A DNA stretch of 64,000 bases. It comes from Theocolax elegans (lineage: Eukaryota; Arthropoda; Insecta; Hymenoptera; Cerocephalidae). The notes beneath the pieces were generated by a model. It made no database searches, was not told the origin of the DNA, and saw only the letters and a list, made by a program, of their open reading frames with translations. A program made the position numbers and the translations under genes. Of this stretch, positions 54,681 through 64,000 are shown piece after piece. How positions within the stretch are numbered: position 1 is the stretch's first letter; each line of letters opens with the position of its first letter. The stretch is from assembly GCA_026168455.1 (NCBI GenBank), contig CM047429.1:1911370-1975369 (forward strand), given 5' to 3'.

Positions 54681-55289
54681 ACAAGGAGGGGTTCCACCTT
54701 ACGGGAACCGGATTTCGTTGCAACTTTGAGAGCAGTTTTCTGGTACCCAAACATAAAAGAATTCATATGAAATTCAATCTCATAGGCTGTTTCACAAATG
54801 TTATACGCAGTTATCGAAAAATCGTGAAAAAAATATGTTTAAGCTTAATTGCCAATAACTCGGAAAGAAATAGACGTAGTTTCTCAAACTCAAAAAAAAT
54901 AAGAATTAGACAAAATATTTGCCTAAAAAGTCTAGTAAAAAAAGTTTAGTTTTAATACTAAATTTTCGTTAAAATTTTATCTAGTTCTTACTTTTTCCAT
55001 AACTTTTGTCCAAATTGAGATATTTGAGCTTCTTTTTTTTTAAACTATGTCTACTTGATCTCAACTATTTAATGAATTTGAGTTTGAGCAACTACGTTTA
55101 CTTCTTTCTGAGTTATTGGCGATTAAGCTTAAACATATTTTTTCATGATTTTTCGATAACTGCGTATAATTTTTGTGAAATAGCATATGAGATTGAATTT
55201 CATATGAATTTTTCATATTTGGGTACCAGAAAACAGCTCTCAAAGTTGCAACGAAATCCGTTTCCCGGAAGGTGGAAACCCTCCTTGTC
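54681..55289. mobile_element. Fold-back element, 609 bp
   Basis: Arms of about 230 bp. ACAAGGAGGG with CCGGATTTCGTTGCAACTTT at the left is inverted at the right as AAAGTTGCAACGAAATCCG with CCCTCCTTGT. The arms diverge by several percent; the spacer (about 54900-55060) is AT-rich. Frames across the arms are antisense to each other and not credible as genes. Confidence 0.8.
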
Positions 55290-55501
55290 AGTTATAAAAA
55301 TTGAATCGTCTATGTGTATTTTTAGGGACCAAAATAAATCTTTTAACCAAGGAAGAAAAATGATTCCTTCTTTGCAACAAACAATTTGTTCTCGCTCAAA
55401 AAGCAAAAACAAGTTCATTAAAAAAAATGAGATTTACAAATTTCTTTCAATTAATTTATTAAGTAATAGTTACATTCACTAATTCTTATAATCATTATAA
55501 T
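55290..55501. other. AT-rich DNA after the fold-back element
   Basis: A short frame continues from the right arm with no domain. Confidence 0.4.
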
Positions 55502-55640
55502 TTGTGACAAGGTACTTTGTATTTGTCATAGTTAAGCGGGTAAGTCCCAACCTAAGCTATACTACCTTCCCGCACAATATTAAGCACACAATTTCCCTAC
55601 ACTAAAAACCTACCTAGGTGTATCCCAGGCATCCCAATAA
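55502..55640 (+). mobile_element. Possible LTR-start relic related to the 42-47 kb element
   Basis: TGTGACAAGGTACTTTG followed by TTGTCATAG resembles the 3' LTR start at 46106 (TGTGACAAGGTGATTCG, CTGTCACAG), and the next bases share a CTACC...CCCGCAC pattern. Short and diverged, so tentative. Confidence 0.35.
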
Positions 55641-56400
55641 CCCAACACTATCCCCACGAAGTACGCGAGCAACACAGCAGCAAGGTGACGACAGGTGTAG
55701 GATTCAGCAGCAGCAGTACTATATCTTCTCTGAGGTGGTGCATTAATAAGAAGAGGCATTGCATTGCTTCCAGGAAAAGCACTAAGAAGAAAGGAAGCAC
55801 ACAAGCAGCAAACTCCCAACAGCGTATGATACTTCAGGGTGCCATCCCAGCAGCATCAAACATCATCATAAAATTCCGAGCAGGTGTAATAGATAATTAA
55901 TCAGACGTTGCCTTAATCAAAAGAACACAAGGAAGCCTGTAGCTGTACAAAAGCAATGACAGCTACCTGATACTTAGTACTACCTCAGGTATCCAAGCCT
56001 ATAATGACGTCGCTATACGGAGAGAAATATTTGATTAAATATTCCTATAATCTTCAGTAAAAATTGCTATACTGTATTTTGATGGAGACACAAACTCAAT
56101 TTATACTAAATTTTAGTATATGGTATCGTAAATTTTCGAATCATCAAATTTTACTATACCGTATATTAAATATTATGTATATTGTATATTAAATTTTATA
56201 AAATTAATAATGTTATTGATATTGAAATATAACTCGATATAAAGAGCACAACTCACACTACTTCATTTAATATTTTTTTTTTTTATTTACTAGTTTTTGT
56301 GCCATTTTTCTGGCACTTCCTGCTGTTTGTCCCCGCCTGGAGAACTTCAACGGCGTTTACCTGCCACCTCTGTGTGCGTACTTTTTCCCCACCTTTTTTA
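55641..56400. other. Unassigned DNA, partly AT-rich
   Basis: 55640-55990 is of mixed composition with CAGCAG repeats. 56040-56230 is rich in ATTTTACTATA-type strings, which recur at about 57070-57190. No gene. Confidence 0.4.
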
Positions 56401-56660
56401 ATCCCGAACTACCCGAGATGGCCCCCGGTGTCTTCGAAATATTCTGTTTGGGTGTCAAAGTCACATTGCGTAGGCCATGACACCGAAACAGAACGTTCCA
56501 CACCTCCCGCTCGCGTTGTGGAATGTGAAAAAACCCCTAACCGATCACGAAAGCCGCACGAGAATGGTCTCCCATCCAAGTACTAACCGCGCCCAGCGCT
56601 GCTTTACTTTCGCGATCGGCCGAGGTGCGTTTCCACCACTCCGCCACCCCGTCGGTCACT
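56400..56660 (-). mobile_element. 5S rRNA-derived SINE, copy 2
   Basis: Same element as 6326-6546. On the minus strand the 5S control region (AAAGTAAAGCAGCGCTGGGC, GCGGTTAGTACTTGGATGG, GAGACC) spans plus 56562-56626. It is preceded by GGGGTGGCGGAGTGGTGG, a tRNA A-box-like head, and followed by the shared body (CACATTCCACAACGCGAGCG, then CCCAAACAGAATATTTCGAA). It is closer to canonical 5S than copy 1 in places. Presumably Pol III-transcribed and mobilised by a LINE. Confidence 0.8.
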
Positions 56661-57195
56661 ATACTTCGTTTAATATTTTAGGCTTAAGGAAAGAGAGGAA
56701 GAGAGGCACATATACACAAAAACTTCAACGCATTCATTCTCTTGCCGCATTTCTTACCTCTGATTCCATCTCTTTGATGTTTCTAACAAAAAGAATGTAT
56801 TTGTTGTACCTTTTTAAATGTATTGTATGTGGCAACGGTTTCTTTTCAATTAACAAATTCAACCTATCATTTGAGTTTTTTGTTGATGACGCATTTTGCT
56901 TACTTTATATATCAAGTTTGTAGTAATAAACATTGTCAAAAAAATAATTAATACTTACTATTGTTATCGTTGAAACAGGGTAATTAGCGGTCTTAACCAG
57001 TCGCATTGTCTTTACGCTTTCTTCATAATTTTTTCTCACTTATCTGGATGTATTTGACAGTAATTTTTCTAAATTTTACTATACTATGTATGAAAATGTA
57101 TGCAAATGTATATTATTTAGAATTTTTACTATACCGCATAGTAAAATTTTATCCTGATATATAGCATAATTTTATAGAAGTATATTAAATTTCAT
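56661..57195. other. AT-rich DNA, no gene recognised
   Basis: Short frames only; no domain. ATTTTACTATACTATGTATG-like strings resemble those at 56040-56230. Confidence 0.4.
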
Positions 57196-57370
57196 ATAAT
57201 ATATAATTTCGGTCTCAATCGAACTAAATGCTTTAAATTAAAATAAAGCGGGCCTATCGTACTCTTTGTCCACTATAGTTGGTGGAATATCACAGAGCAC
57301 AGCCTTTTTTAAATCAACTAAAGGCGTTTCGTCCTTTATCTCCAGCTTGGACTCCTCAGTAAGGAACTGG
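57196..57370. repeat. Dispersed repeat shared with 52390-52560
   Basis: TTTAAATTAAAATAAAGCGG, GGTGGAATATCACAGAGC and AAAGGCGTTTCGTCC match the 52.4-kb copy block by block. On the minus strand it reads CTGGAGATAAAGGACGAAAC, again like a hammerhead core with changes. It lies just outside the composite element. Confidence 0.6.
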
Positions 57371-57596
57371 AGATCTTACCTTAGACGCCTGTCGCAAGAT
57401 GAACCGCGACGCCAGCAAGGTATTCTGCGGCTATATATATAGAAAAGAGACGACTATCTCTCCAACGAGTGTAGTAGTCTCTTTTCTATACTTTCAATAA
57501 AAGTTTATGTAAATATCTGAGATATTAAATTCTTTTACTCGGCTATGTATTTTTCGACATCTTTTTCGTCTCCTATATATATATATATATATATAT

Positions 57597-59251
57597 GGGT
57601 GGTTCTCTGTGACATCGAAGATGAAAAAAATAAATATTGCTATAACTGTGGGAATATGCTTTAGAGGAATCCAGTAGTTCTCCTGAATTTTTTCAGATTT
57701 TTTCTGGGCCATTATTTTAAGTTACAGAGAGTCAAAGTTGACAGTTTCGCACTTTTTTGCATTATATGCCCATTTTCATGAATTTTTAGCTCCCAGGGGA
57801 TGCATTTTTCACTAAAAACATAAGTATGACTTTTTTTGTAAAATTTTCCGAATTTTTCATCAAAAATACTTTTAAAGACATAAATGTTTGCTGTCACACT
57901 CTTGTAAGCCATTTAAACCTTAAATAGAGAAAATCAGCAATTCTGCTCCGGACTCTGGTAACCTAATACTGTCTAAAAGATGTCTTTTTATAGTCAGAAA
58001 TTGCCTAAAAATTTCCAGAGTGGGTCTAAATCATTAAGATCACTTATGGTCAAAATATCCGGGAAAAGTGCCCGAAATATTAATAGAAATGTATATTTGG
58101 TGCCTTATAACGATGAATCTATTAGCATGATCATTGCAAAAAAATTTGTGCACTTACCTTGGAGTGGTAGAAAAGTATCTTCACTTGTTTCAGTATCCAT
58201 CTAATCCCCTGTAAGCTGCTAAAAATACAAATATTATTATACAAATGTAAAAAATTAATTTTTGAACATTTATAATGCTGAATTTTTAGTTTTACATCCC
58301 TTACAAGAATTATAATACTAATCTGAAGGATTACTATAAAAGTATCAACATTATTATTATTATTATTCAGCAATGCATTGTTTAGATTTCACAAACTTGT
58401 CACTGTCACGTTATCATATTATTCAATATAATTATATATCCGATTTATTTATATATCTTTTGTATTAATTACGTATATTCAGTTATTGTAATAATGATGT
58501 TTATATATTTATAGTAATCCCTCAGATTAGTATTATAATTCTTGTAAGGGATGTAAAACTAAAAATCCAGCATTATAAATGTTTAAAAAATAATTTTTTA
58601 TAATTTTATAATAATATTTGTATTTTTAGCAGCTTACAGGGGATTAGATGGATACTGAAACAAGTGGAGATACTTTTCTACCATTCCAAGGTAAGTGCAT
58701 AAATTTTTTTGCAATGATCATGCTACTAGATTCATCGTTATAAGGCAACAAATATACATTTCTATTAATATTTCGGGCACTTTTCCCGGATATTTTGACC
58801 ATAAGTGATCTTAATGATTTAGACCCACTCTGGAAATTTTTAGGTAGTTTCTGACTATAAAAAGACATCTTTTAGACAGTATTAGGTTACCAGAGTCCGG
58901 AGCAGAATTGCTGATTTTCTCTATTTAAGGTTTAAATGGCTTACAAGAGTGTGACAGCATACATTTATGTCTTTAAAAGTATTTTTAATGAAAAGTTCGG
59001 AAAATTTTACAAAAAAAGTCATACTTATGTTTTTAGTGAAAAATGCATCCCCTGGGAGCTAAAAATTCATGAAAATGGGCATATAATGCAAAAAAGTGCG
59101 AAACTGTCAACTTTGACTCTCTGTAACTTAAAATAATGGCCCAGAAAAAATCTGAAAAAATTCAGGAGAACTACTGGATTCCTCTAAAGCATATTCCCAC
59201 AGTTATAGCAATATTTATTTTTTTCATCTTCGATGTCACAGAGAACCACCC
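57597..59251. mobile_element. 1.65-kb fold-back element, copy 2 (complete ends)
   Basis: Arms 57597-58340 and 58509-59251 with intact ends GGGTGGTTCTCTGTGACATC and its inverse, inserted in a TA run. Closely similar to copy 1 at 24737-26382, including the spacer. Each arm carries the 66-codon frame (57912-57712 minus, 58936-59136 plus). It splits the left arm of the composite element; the uninterrupted counterpart is the TA run at 63655-63691. Confidence 0.9.
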
Positions 59252-59630
59252 ATATATATATGTCTACTCGAAAAAGTTGAGACAGAGCTATAGGGGAAAA
59301 CGAAAGAGTGAGTGAGACACGCGTGATCTAGTTATTTTTTCATTATTATCTTAAACGGTCATCTTTTATCTTACACGGTCGTCAATCATCTAATTTGCCG
59401 AGAAGCGTGCGCGTAACAGAACCTATCAGTGACAATTATTGGTTATGTTTAATGTTGATAATTTTAATTCTTGGTTTTGGACTACAGTTTTCTCAGGTAT
59501 GAAAACTTCACAGAAATATTTATTAATTATTTGAATAAATTATTATTTTAGAGAATTTTAATAATTTAAGAATTTTTTTAAGTTAAAAATATAATTATTT
59601 GTTAATAAAATTATTTATTTAACAATTTAG

Positions 59631-60171
59631 ATTTTGGAGCCCAGTCGTCAAACATATCAAGCAATATTGAAACAACAAATCACTTCTACAAAAATGTTTA
59701 GGAAAATGCCTGAAATTTTACCAATACAGAAACACATTCATTTAATTACTAGTAGTATGGTACATTTAGTACATCAAATGTAGTATTACTTTTTATTCGA
59801 GGTTGGTAAATAATTTAATGCAAAAAAAAGAAGCAGTTATTTGTAACTGCAATAATTTTTATTTGCAGGTGATTGAATGTTTCTGGGATGTATTTTTGCT
59901 AAGCAGCTGAGACAAGCATTGTCACTCGACAACATTATAATTTCACGCACTAACTTTATACAATCTGTTAAAAGAGAAACACTTCTTGAGGAACAATCTC
60001 AAGTAATTAAGAAAATTTATTTTAAATCACTAATATCAAACAGTATTAAATATTTCATTATAATTTTGGGTTATTTATGTTTAGGAATTAATGAATCATC
60101 TTCGTTCTGTGTATGGACCAATACTTGAACTTCAAACTCATGAAAACACTTTTCTTGGACATAAAAGAAAA
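59631..60171 (+). pseudogene. TUBGCP3: Captured fragment resembling gamma-tubulin complex component 3, introns retained
   Basis: Three exon-like blocks with proper splice borders. Exon 1 (59631-59801) ends HLITSSMVHLVHQM, stop, YYFLFE; an intron 59802-59868 (GTTGG...TTGCAG) follows; exon 2 (59869-60002) begins VIECFWDVF and, after a one-base frame slip, continues RQALSLDNIIISRTNFIQSV; a second intron (60003-60084) ends TTTAG; exon 3 (60085 to about 60171) reads ELMNHLRSVYGPILELQ. In order these match the C-terminal tubulin-binding part of GCP3/Grip91 (family landmarks: H-F-HQMQYY-FEV-EC-WD, then DLD-II-AH, then LL-QLR-V---I-ELQ). The protein nucleates microtubules at the gamma-tubulin ring complex. 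Here a stop (CAG to TAG at the MQYY position) and a frameshift kill it. Retained introns mean it was copied from DNA, not mRNA. Confidence 0.8.
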
Positions 60172-60420
60172 TCTTTTTTCTTTTGGAAAAGTAACTATAT
60201 CACAAAATAAGAAACGAAATCTATGCAAGAGTCACAGTCGCAGTTCACTTATACAATCATCCAGTTTAGTTCATGATTTATTATCACAAAGTAGTTCTTT
60301 TTGAAGCGTTAATACAGATTTAAGAGGACCTAGTGTCGAAGAAACAGAAAAATTTCTACCTACCAAAAAAATCAGGACAAAAAGAATAATTTCTTGCTGT
60401 GTTGGTTAATAATCTTAAAG
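60172..60420 (+). pseudogene. Further coding-like sequence after the TUBGCP3-like exons, unidentified
   Basis: Short stretches read SSLIQSSSLVHDLLSQSSS and PSVEETEKFLPTKKIRTKR in different phases, with a stop between. They may be more of the same captured locus or another gene. I do not recognise them. Confidence 0.3.
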
Positions 60421-60796
60421 AAAAGCTTTCTGCCTTGCCATATTGGAAATCCCAAGCTGTGATTATTTAGTTACTAAATTGCAAGTTTTTATTAATATAA
60501 TAAAGTTTTTCATTTAAAATTGTTCTTGCGCATAATTAAACAGAAGCAATCACGATATTTTTATATAAAGCCATAATTTAATATTATTTGCTTACTACAT
60601 TAGTGTTTGAGCTTAATGATATTGAAAAATGAGACTATTAAAACTTGTATCAGTGTAAAATGAAAACAAAAATTTAACATTAGATGAAATGATTTAACAT
60701 TTATTATTATTATTTTTCTGTAGAACTTAGTATTATTTACTATGATTATAAAAGCGAATAAGCTTAATTCGATAGACTTTAAAGTAAAATAATTAG

Positions 60797-61232
<436 letters not shown>

Positions 61233-61427
61233 TTTCTTTTAAAACATTAATCTCAAATAGTCAAATATTTCTGAAAAAAATAATAAATAGTTATCTTTTT
61301 ATGATGACTCAAAAAAAACTAAATTAAGGTATAAGTAAAAATTTAAAAGAGGTTAACAGTTATTTGACAATGTAAAAGAAAAAATATAATTACCTAATTA
61401 GTGAAAATGTTTATCATTAAAGGAGAC

Positions 61428-61650
61428 TAAGGTCCAACTCTGCTTCGACAAAATGTTCGCATAATGCCTTTTGTATCAGTGGCCAACATTCTTTCAATAC
61501 TTGGGAAAATAGTCGCAAAGGAACTCTATCCTAATAATTGATGTGGATTATCTTTTGGTATGAATTCAGATATTTTTAAAGACCACGCATTATCTATCAC
61601 ACCATAAACATTTAACTTATTTTCTCCTTCGAAATCAGATTTTTCTTTCA
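61428..61650 (-). pseudogene. KRR1: Captured KRR1 fragment, copy 2 (direct duplicate, shorter)
   Basis: A second minus-strand copy of the first roughly 75 codons, same orientation as copy 1. Two bases missing at the start remove the ATG. It keeps [11 protein letters not shown] and ends at ELDL. Similarity to copy 1 extends past the gene on the upstream side to about 61750, so the duplication included intron and UTR sequence. Confidence 0.8.
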
Positions 61651-61750
61651 AAACATTAATCTCAAATAGTCAAATATTTCTGAAAAAAATAATAAATATT
61701 TATCTTTTATGATGACTCAAAAAAAAAATAAATTAAGGTATAAGTAATTA

Positions 61751-62823
61751 AGTGAAAACTTTTATATATATTTTTAGAAACTGTTTAATATAATCTATTC
61801 TCTTACAGAAATTACATTTTCATTTTAAGTATTTAAAAAACTTATCATTTATTATATGAAATTTCTAACATCAAGTTTTATGAATAGAAAGTATTTTGAA
61901 ATAACACCTTCCACGAAGGTGTAGTGAGAATACGCAAGCATAATGATAGTTGTTAACTGATAAAATAAATATTTTCATTTCTTTCTTCTATCTTTTTTCT
62001 ACTTAGAAAAACTTCAAATTTTCAACAACTTAAAATTTGGTATTAAAAAGTAGATAAATTGTTATTAAAAAGTTGTTTGAATAGAAAGCACTGAAATGAA
62101 GCGGATTAACCGACAAGTATTTTGTACCACATTGTAAATCTAATATTTAACTTTAATTATTAAGAATAAGATCAAACCATAATCACAGTATTCGCAAAAA
62201 GTTACTGCAATTGAAATAACTGTAATCAAAATAAAATCGTCAAGTATTTTGCGCTACATAATAATAAATAAATGTCTTAAATTTTATTTACCAATCTATT
62301 TTTTTGTGACATAGCAGTCTTAACGTTATATAATCAAATAAATTACAATGTATATAATTAAAATAAATAAAATAATATAACTTTATATGTAAAATTTTTG
62401 TAATATTTATATAATAAGTGTGTAGTATTTATTTGCAATCTGTTTAATTATGTGTGCTAACGGTTTTTGAATCTAGAGTTAAAAATTCATAATATAACTT
62501 ATTTGCAACTAAAACTTATTTCGTAAACATTTCTAAGTGATTTAATGTTGTCTAATAAAAGACGTGAGATTAGTTTTTTGAATAGTAAATAAATTAAATA
62601 AAAATAAATACTTATATTTAAATTTTATTATAGAATTGATTCGATAAAAATTACATTATTTTCTATAAAGTAAATATCTTAATAAGATATTAGGTATTCA
62701 AATAAATAGAAATCGTATCTATTGTCTAAAATAAAAAATTATTTCTACATTTCAAACTTCCATCAAGGAAGTGTCTTTATTTATTTATTCTTATAAACTA
62801 GGATAATACTTGCGCCACCCGCA
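61751..62823. other. AT-rich spacer between inverted KRR1 copies
   Basis: No coding similarity recognised in about 1.07 kb. It could be captured intron or intergenic DNA of the KRR1 locus, or element filler. Confidence 0.4.
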
Positions 62824-62968
62824 TTTTACATTGTCAAATAACTGTTAACCTCTTTTAAATTTTTATTATACCTTAATTTAGTTTTTTTTGAGTCATCATA
62901 AAAAGATAACTATTTATTATTTTTTTCAGAAATATTTGACTATTTGAGATTAATGTTTTAAAAGAAAA

Positions 62969-63254
<286 letters not shown>

Positions 63255-63649
63255 TAACCTGCGACTCGGTCTAAGACGTCGCAAATTGATTGGTGGTTTT
63301 TCCCACCACCAGATAGAGACTACTATCTCTCTACACTCGTTGGAGAGATAGTCGTCTCTTTTCTATATATATAACCGCAGAACACCTTGCTGGCGTTTTT
63401 CTGTGAAGTTTTCATACTTCAGAAAACTGTAGTCCAAAACCAAGAATTAAAATTATCAACATTAAACATAACCAATAATTGTCACTGACAGGTTCTGTTA
63501 CGCGCACGCTTCTCGGCAAATTAGATGATTGACGACCGTGTAAGATAAAAGATGACCGTTTAAGATAATAATGAAAAAATAACTAGATCACGCGTGTCTC
63601 ACTCACTCTTTCGTTTTCCCCTATAGCTCTGTCTCAACTTTTTCGAGTA

Positions 63650-63654
<5 letters not shown>

Positions 63655-63691
<37 letters not shown>
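63655..63691. repeat. (TA)n run in the right arm of the composite element
   Basis: The uninterrupted equivalent of the TA run into which the fold-back copy 2 inserted on the left arm. It gives an empty-site comparison inside the same element. Confidence 0.9.
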
Positions 63692-63695
<4 letters not shown>

Positions 63696-63758
63696 AGACG
63701 AAAAAGATGTCGAAAAATACATAGCCGAGTAAAAGAATTTGACATCTCACATATTTAC

Positions 63759-63891
63759 ATATCTGTATATATATATATATAAACTTCCCAAAAGGGGTTT
63801 ATGACGCCCGACATGTTAAATTTGGATCTTCTGTCTGCTTCCCTCTCTGTCATGGGAGCCATAAACCCCGAAATTTAAAATTATATATATA
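63759..63891. other. Short unassigned segment with a small inverted repeat
   Basis: GGGGTTTATG near 63796 and CATAAACCCC near 63863 are inverse, with CGCCCGAC-type flanks. It could be the end of a further small element. TA repeats lie on both sides. Confidence 0.4.
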
Positions 63892-64000
63892 TTGTGACGC
63901 TGCACTGGGGATCAGGGTGCAGGTCAATTAGGGACAACAAGTAATATAAATAAAATCAATATTTATTATATAAAAAACAACTAACTGAAAGGTGGGCGCC
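63892..64000 (-). mobile_element. 3' end of an LTR on the minus strand, cut by the window edge
   Basis: TGTGACGCTGCACTGGGGAT matches the reverse complement of the end of the LTRs at 42939 and 46966 (ATCCCCAGTGCGGCGTGACA) with two changes. Similarity fades after about 33 bp, so it is a related but distinct LTR. No PBS follows in the minus direction, so it is probably the 3' LTR or a solo LTR. The rest lies beyond the window. Confidence 0.65.

Noticed and set aside
55006..55482. 158-codon ORF across the 54.7-55.3 kb fold-back
   Set aside because: It runs through an inverted-repeat arm and mirrors a frame on the other strand; no recognisable domain.
56562..56626. 5S rRNA gene
   Set aside because: Only the internal control region is present. 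The 5' half is replaced and a shared non-5S body follows, as expected for a SINE.
59631..60171. Intact host TUBGCP3 gene
   Set aside because: Only three exon-like blocks of the C-terminal region are present, with an in-frame TAG and a frame slip, inside an inverted-repeat element.

Overview
This window reads as a transposon graveyard from an animal nuclear genome, almost certainly an arthropod. The mix of Ty3/Gypsy elements, a Penelope-like element, a Tc1-type transposon, TTAA-flanked MITEs, tRNA- and 5S-derived short elements and long fold-back repeats fits an insect. A hymenopteran such as an ant is my best guess, but that is inference. I found no intact host gene, no rRNA or functional tRNA gene, no CRISPR array and nothing bacterial.

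Layout. 1-4635: 3' part of a Gypsy element with an open gag-pol-type frame that ends in two AT-hooks, plus a putative 3' LTR. 4636-5531: a TA microsatellite and an 854-bp miniature LTR element (TRIM-like) whose 212-bp LTRs carry a tRNA-like A-box/B-box segment. 6.1-8.2 kb: a 10-bp tandem repeat, a 5S-rRNA-derived SINE and a palindromic MITE. 8.2-14.1 kb: a second Gypsy element (PBS, gag, pol with one amber stop). 14.3-16.9 kb: a Penelope-like element on the minus strand. 17.0-20.4 kb: a decayed minus-strand Gypsy element of the same family as the first. 20.4-24.7 kb: AT-rich DNA, LTR-like segments and a diverged array of about 210-225 bp units. 24.7-26.4 kb: the first copy of a 1.65-kb fold-back element. 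26.8-30.1 kb: a 704-bp LTR with PBS and a separate decayed gag. 31.7-33.6 kb: AATATT-rich repeats, two tRNA-like segments and an 833-bp TTAA-flanked element. 34.8-38.4 kb: a decayed Gypsy RT, a Tc1-type transposon with about 290-bp inverted repeats and a LINE endonuclease fragment. 38.5-39.8 kb: a second fold-back family. 42.1-47.0 kb: a full LTR element with two nearly identical LTRs and a gag but no pol. 47-56 kb: a perfect 44-bp-arm palindrome with a hammerhead-like motif, further TTAA MITEs, a probable 1.75-kb solo LTR inside an inverted repeat, and another fold-back. 56.4 kb: a second 5S-derived SINE.

57.4-63.8 kb is the most unusual part. An inverted-repeat composite holds pieces of two unrelated host genes. 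One is an intron-containing fragment resembling gamma-tubulin complex component 3 (TUBGCP3/Grip91). The other is three partial copies of the ribosome-assembly gene KRR1, two inverted relative to the third. Its left arm is split by the second copy of the 1.65-kb fold-back element. The window ends inside a minus-strand LTR related to the 42-47 kb element.

These genes do not act as one pathway. What links them is nested insertion: several elements sit in TA runs or inside one another. All calls come from reading the sequence; no database search was possible.
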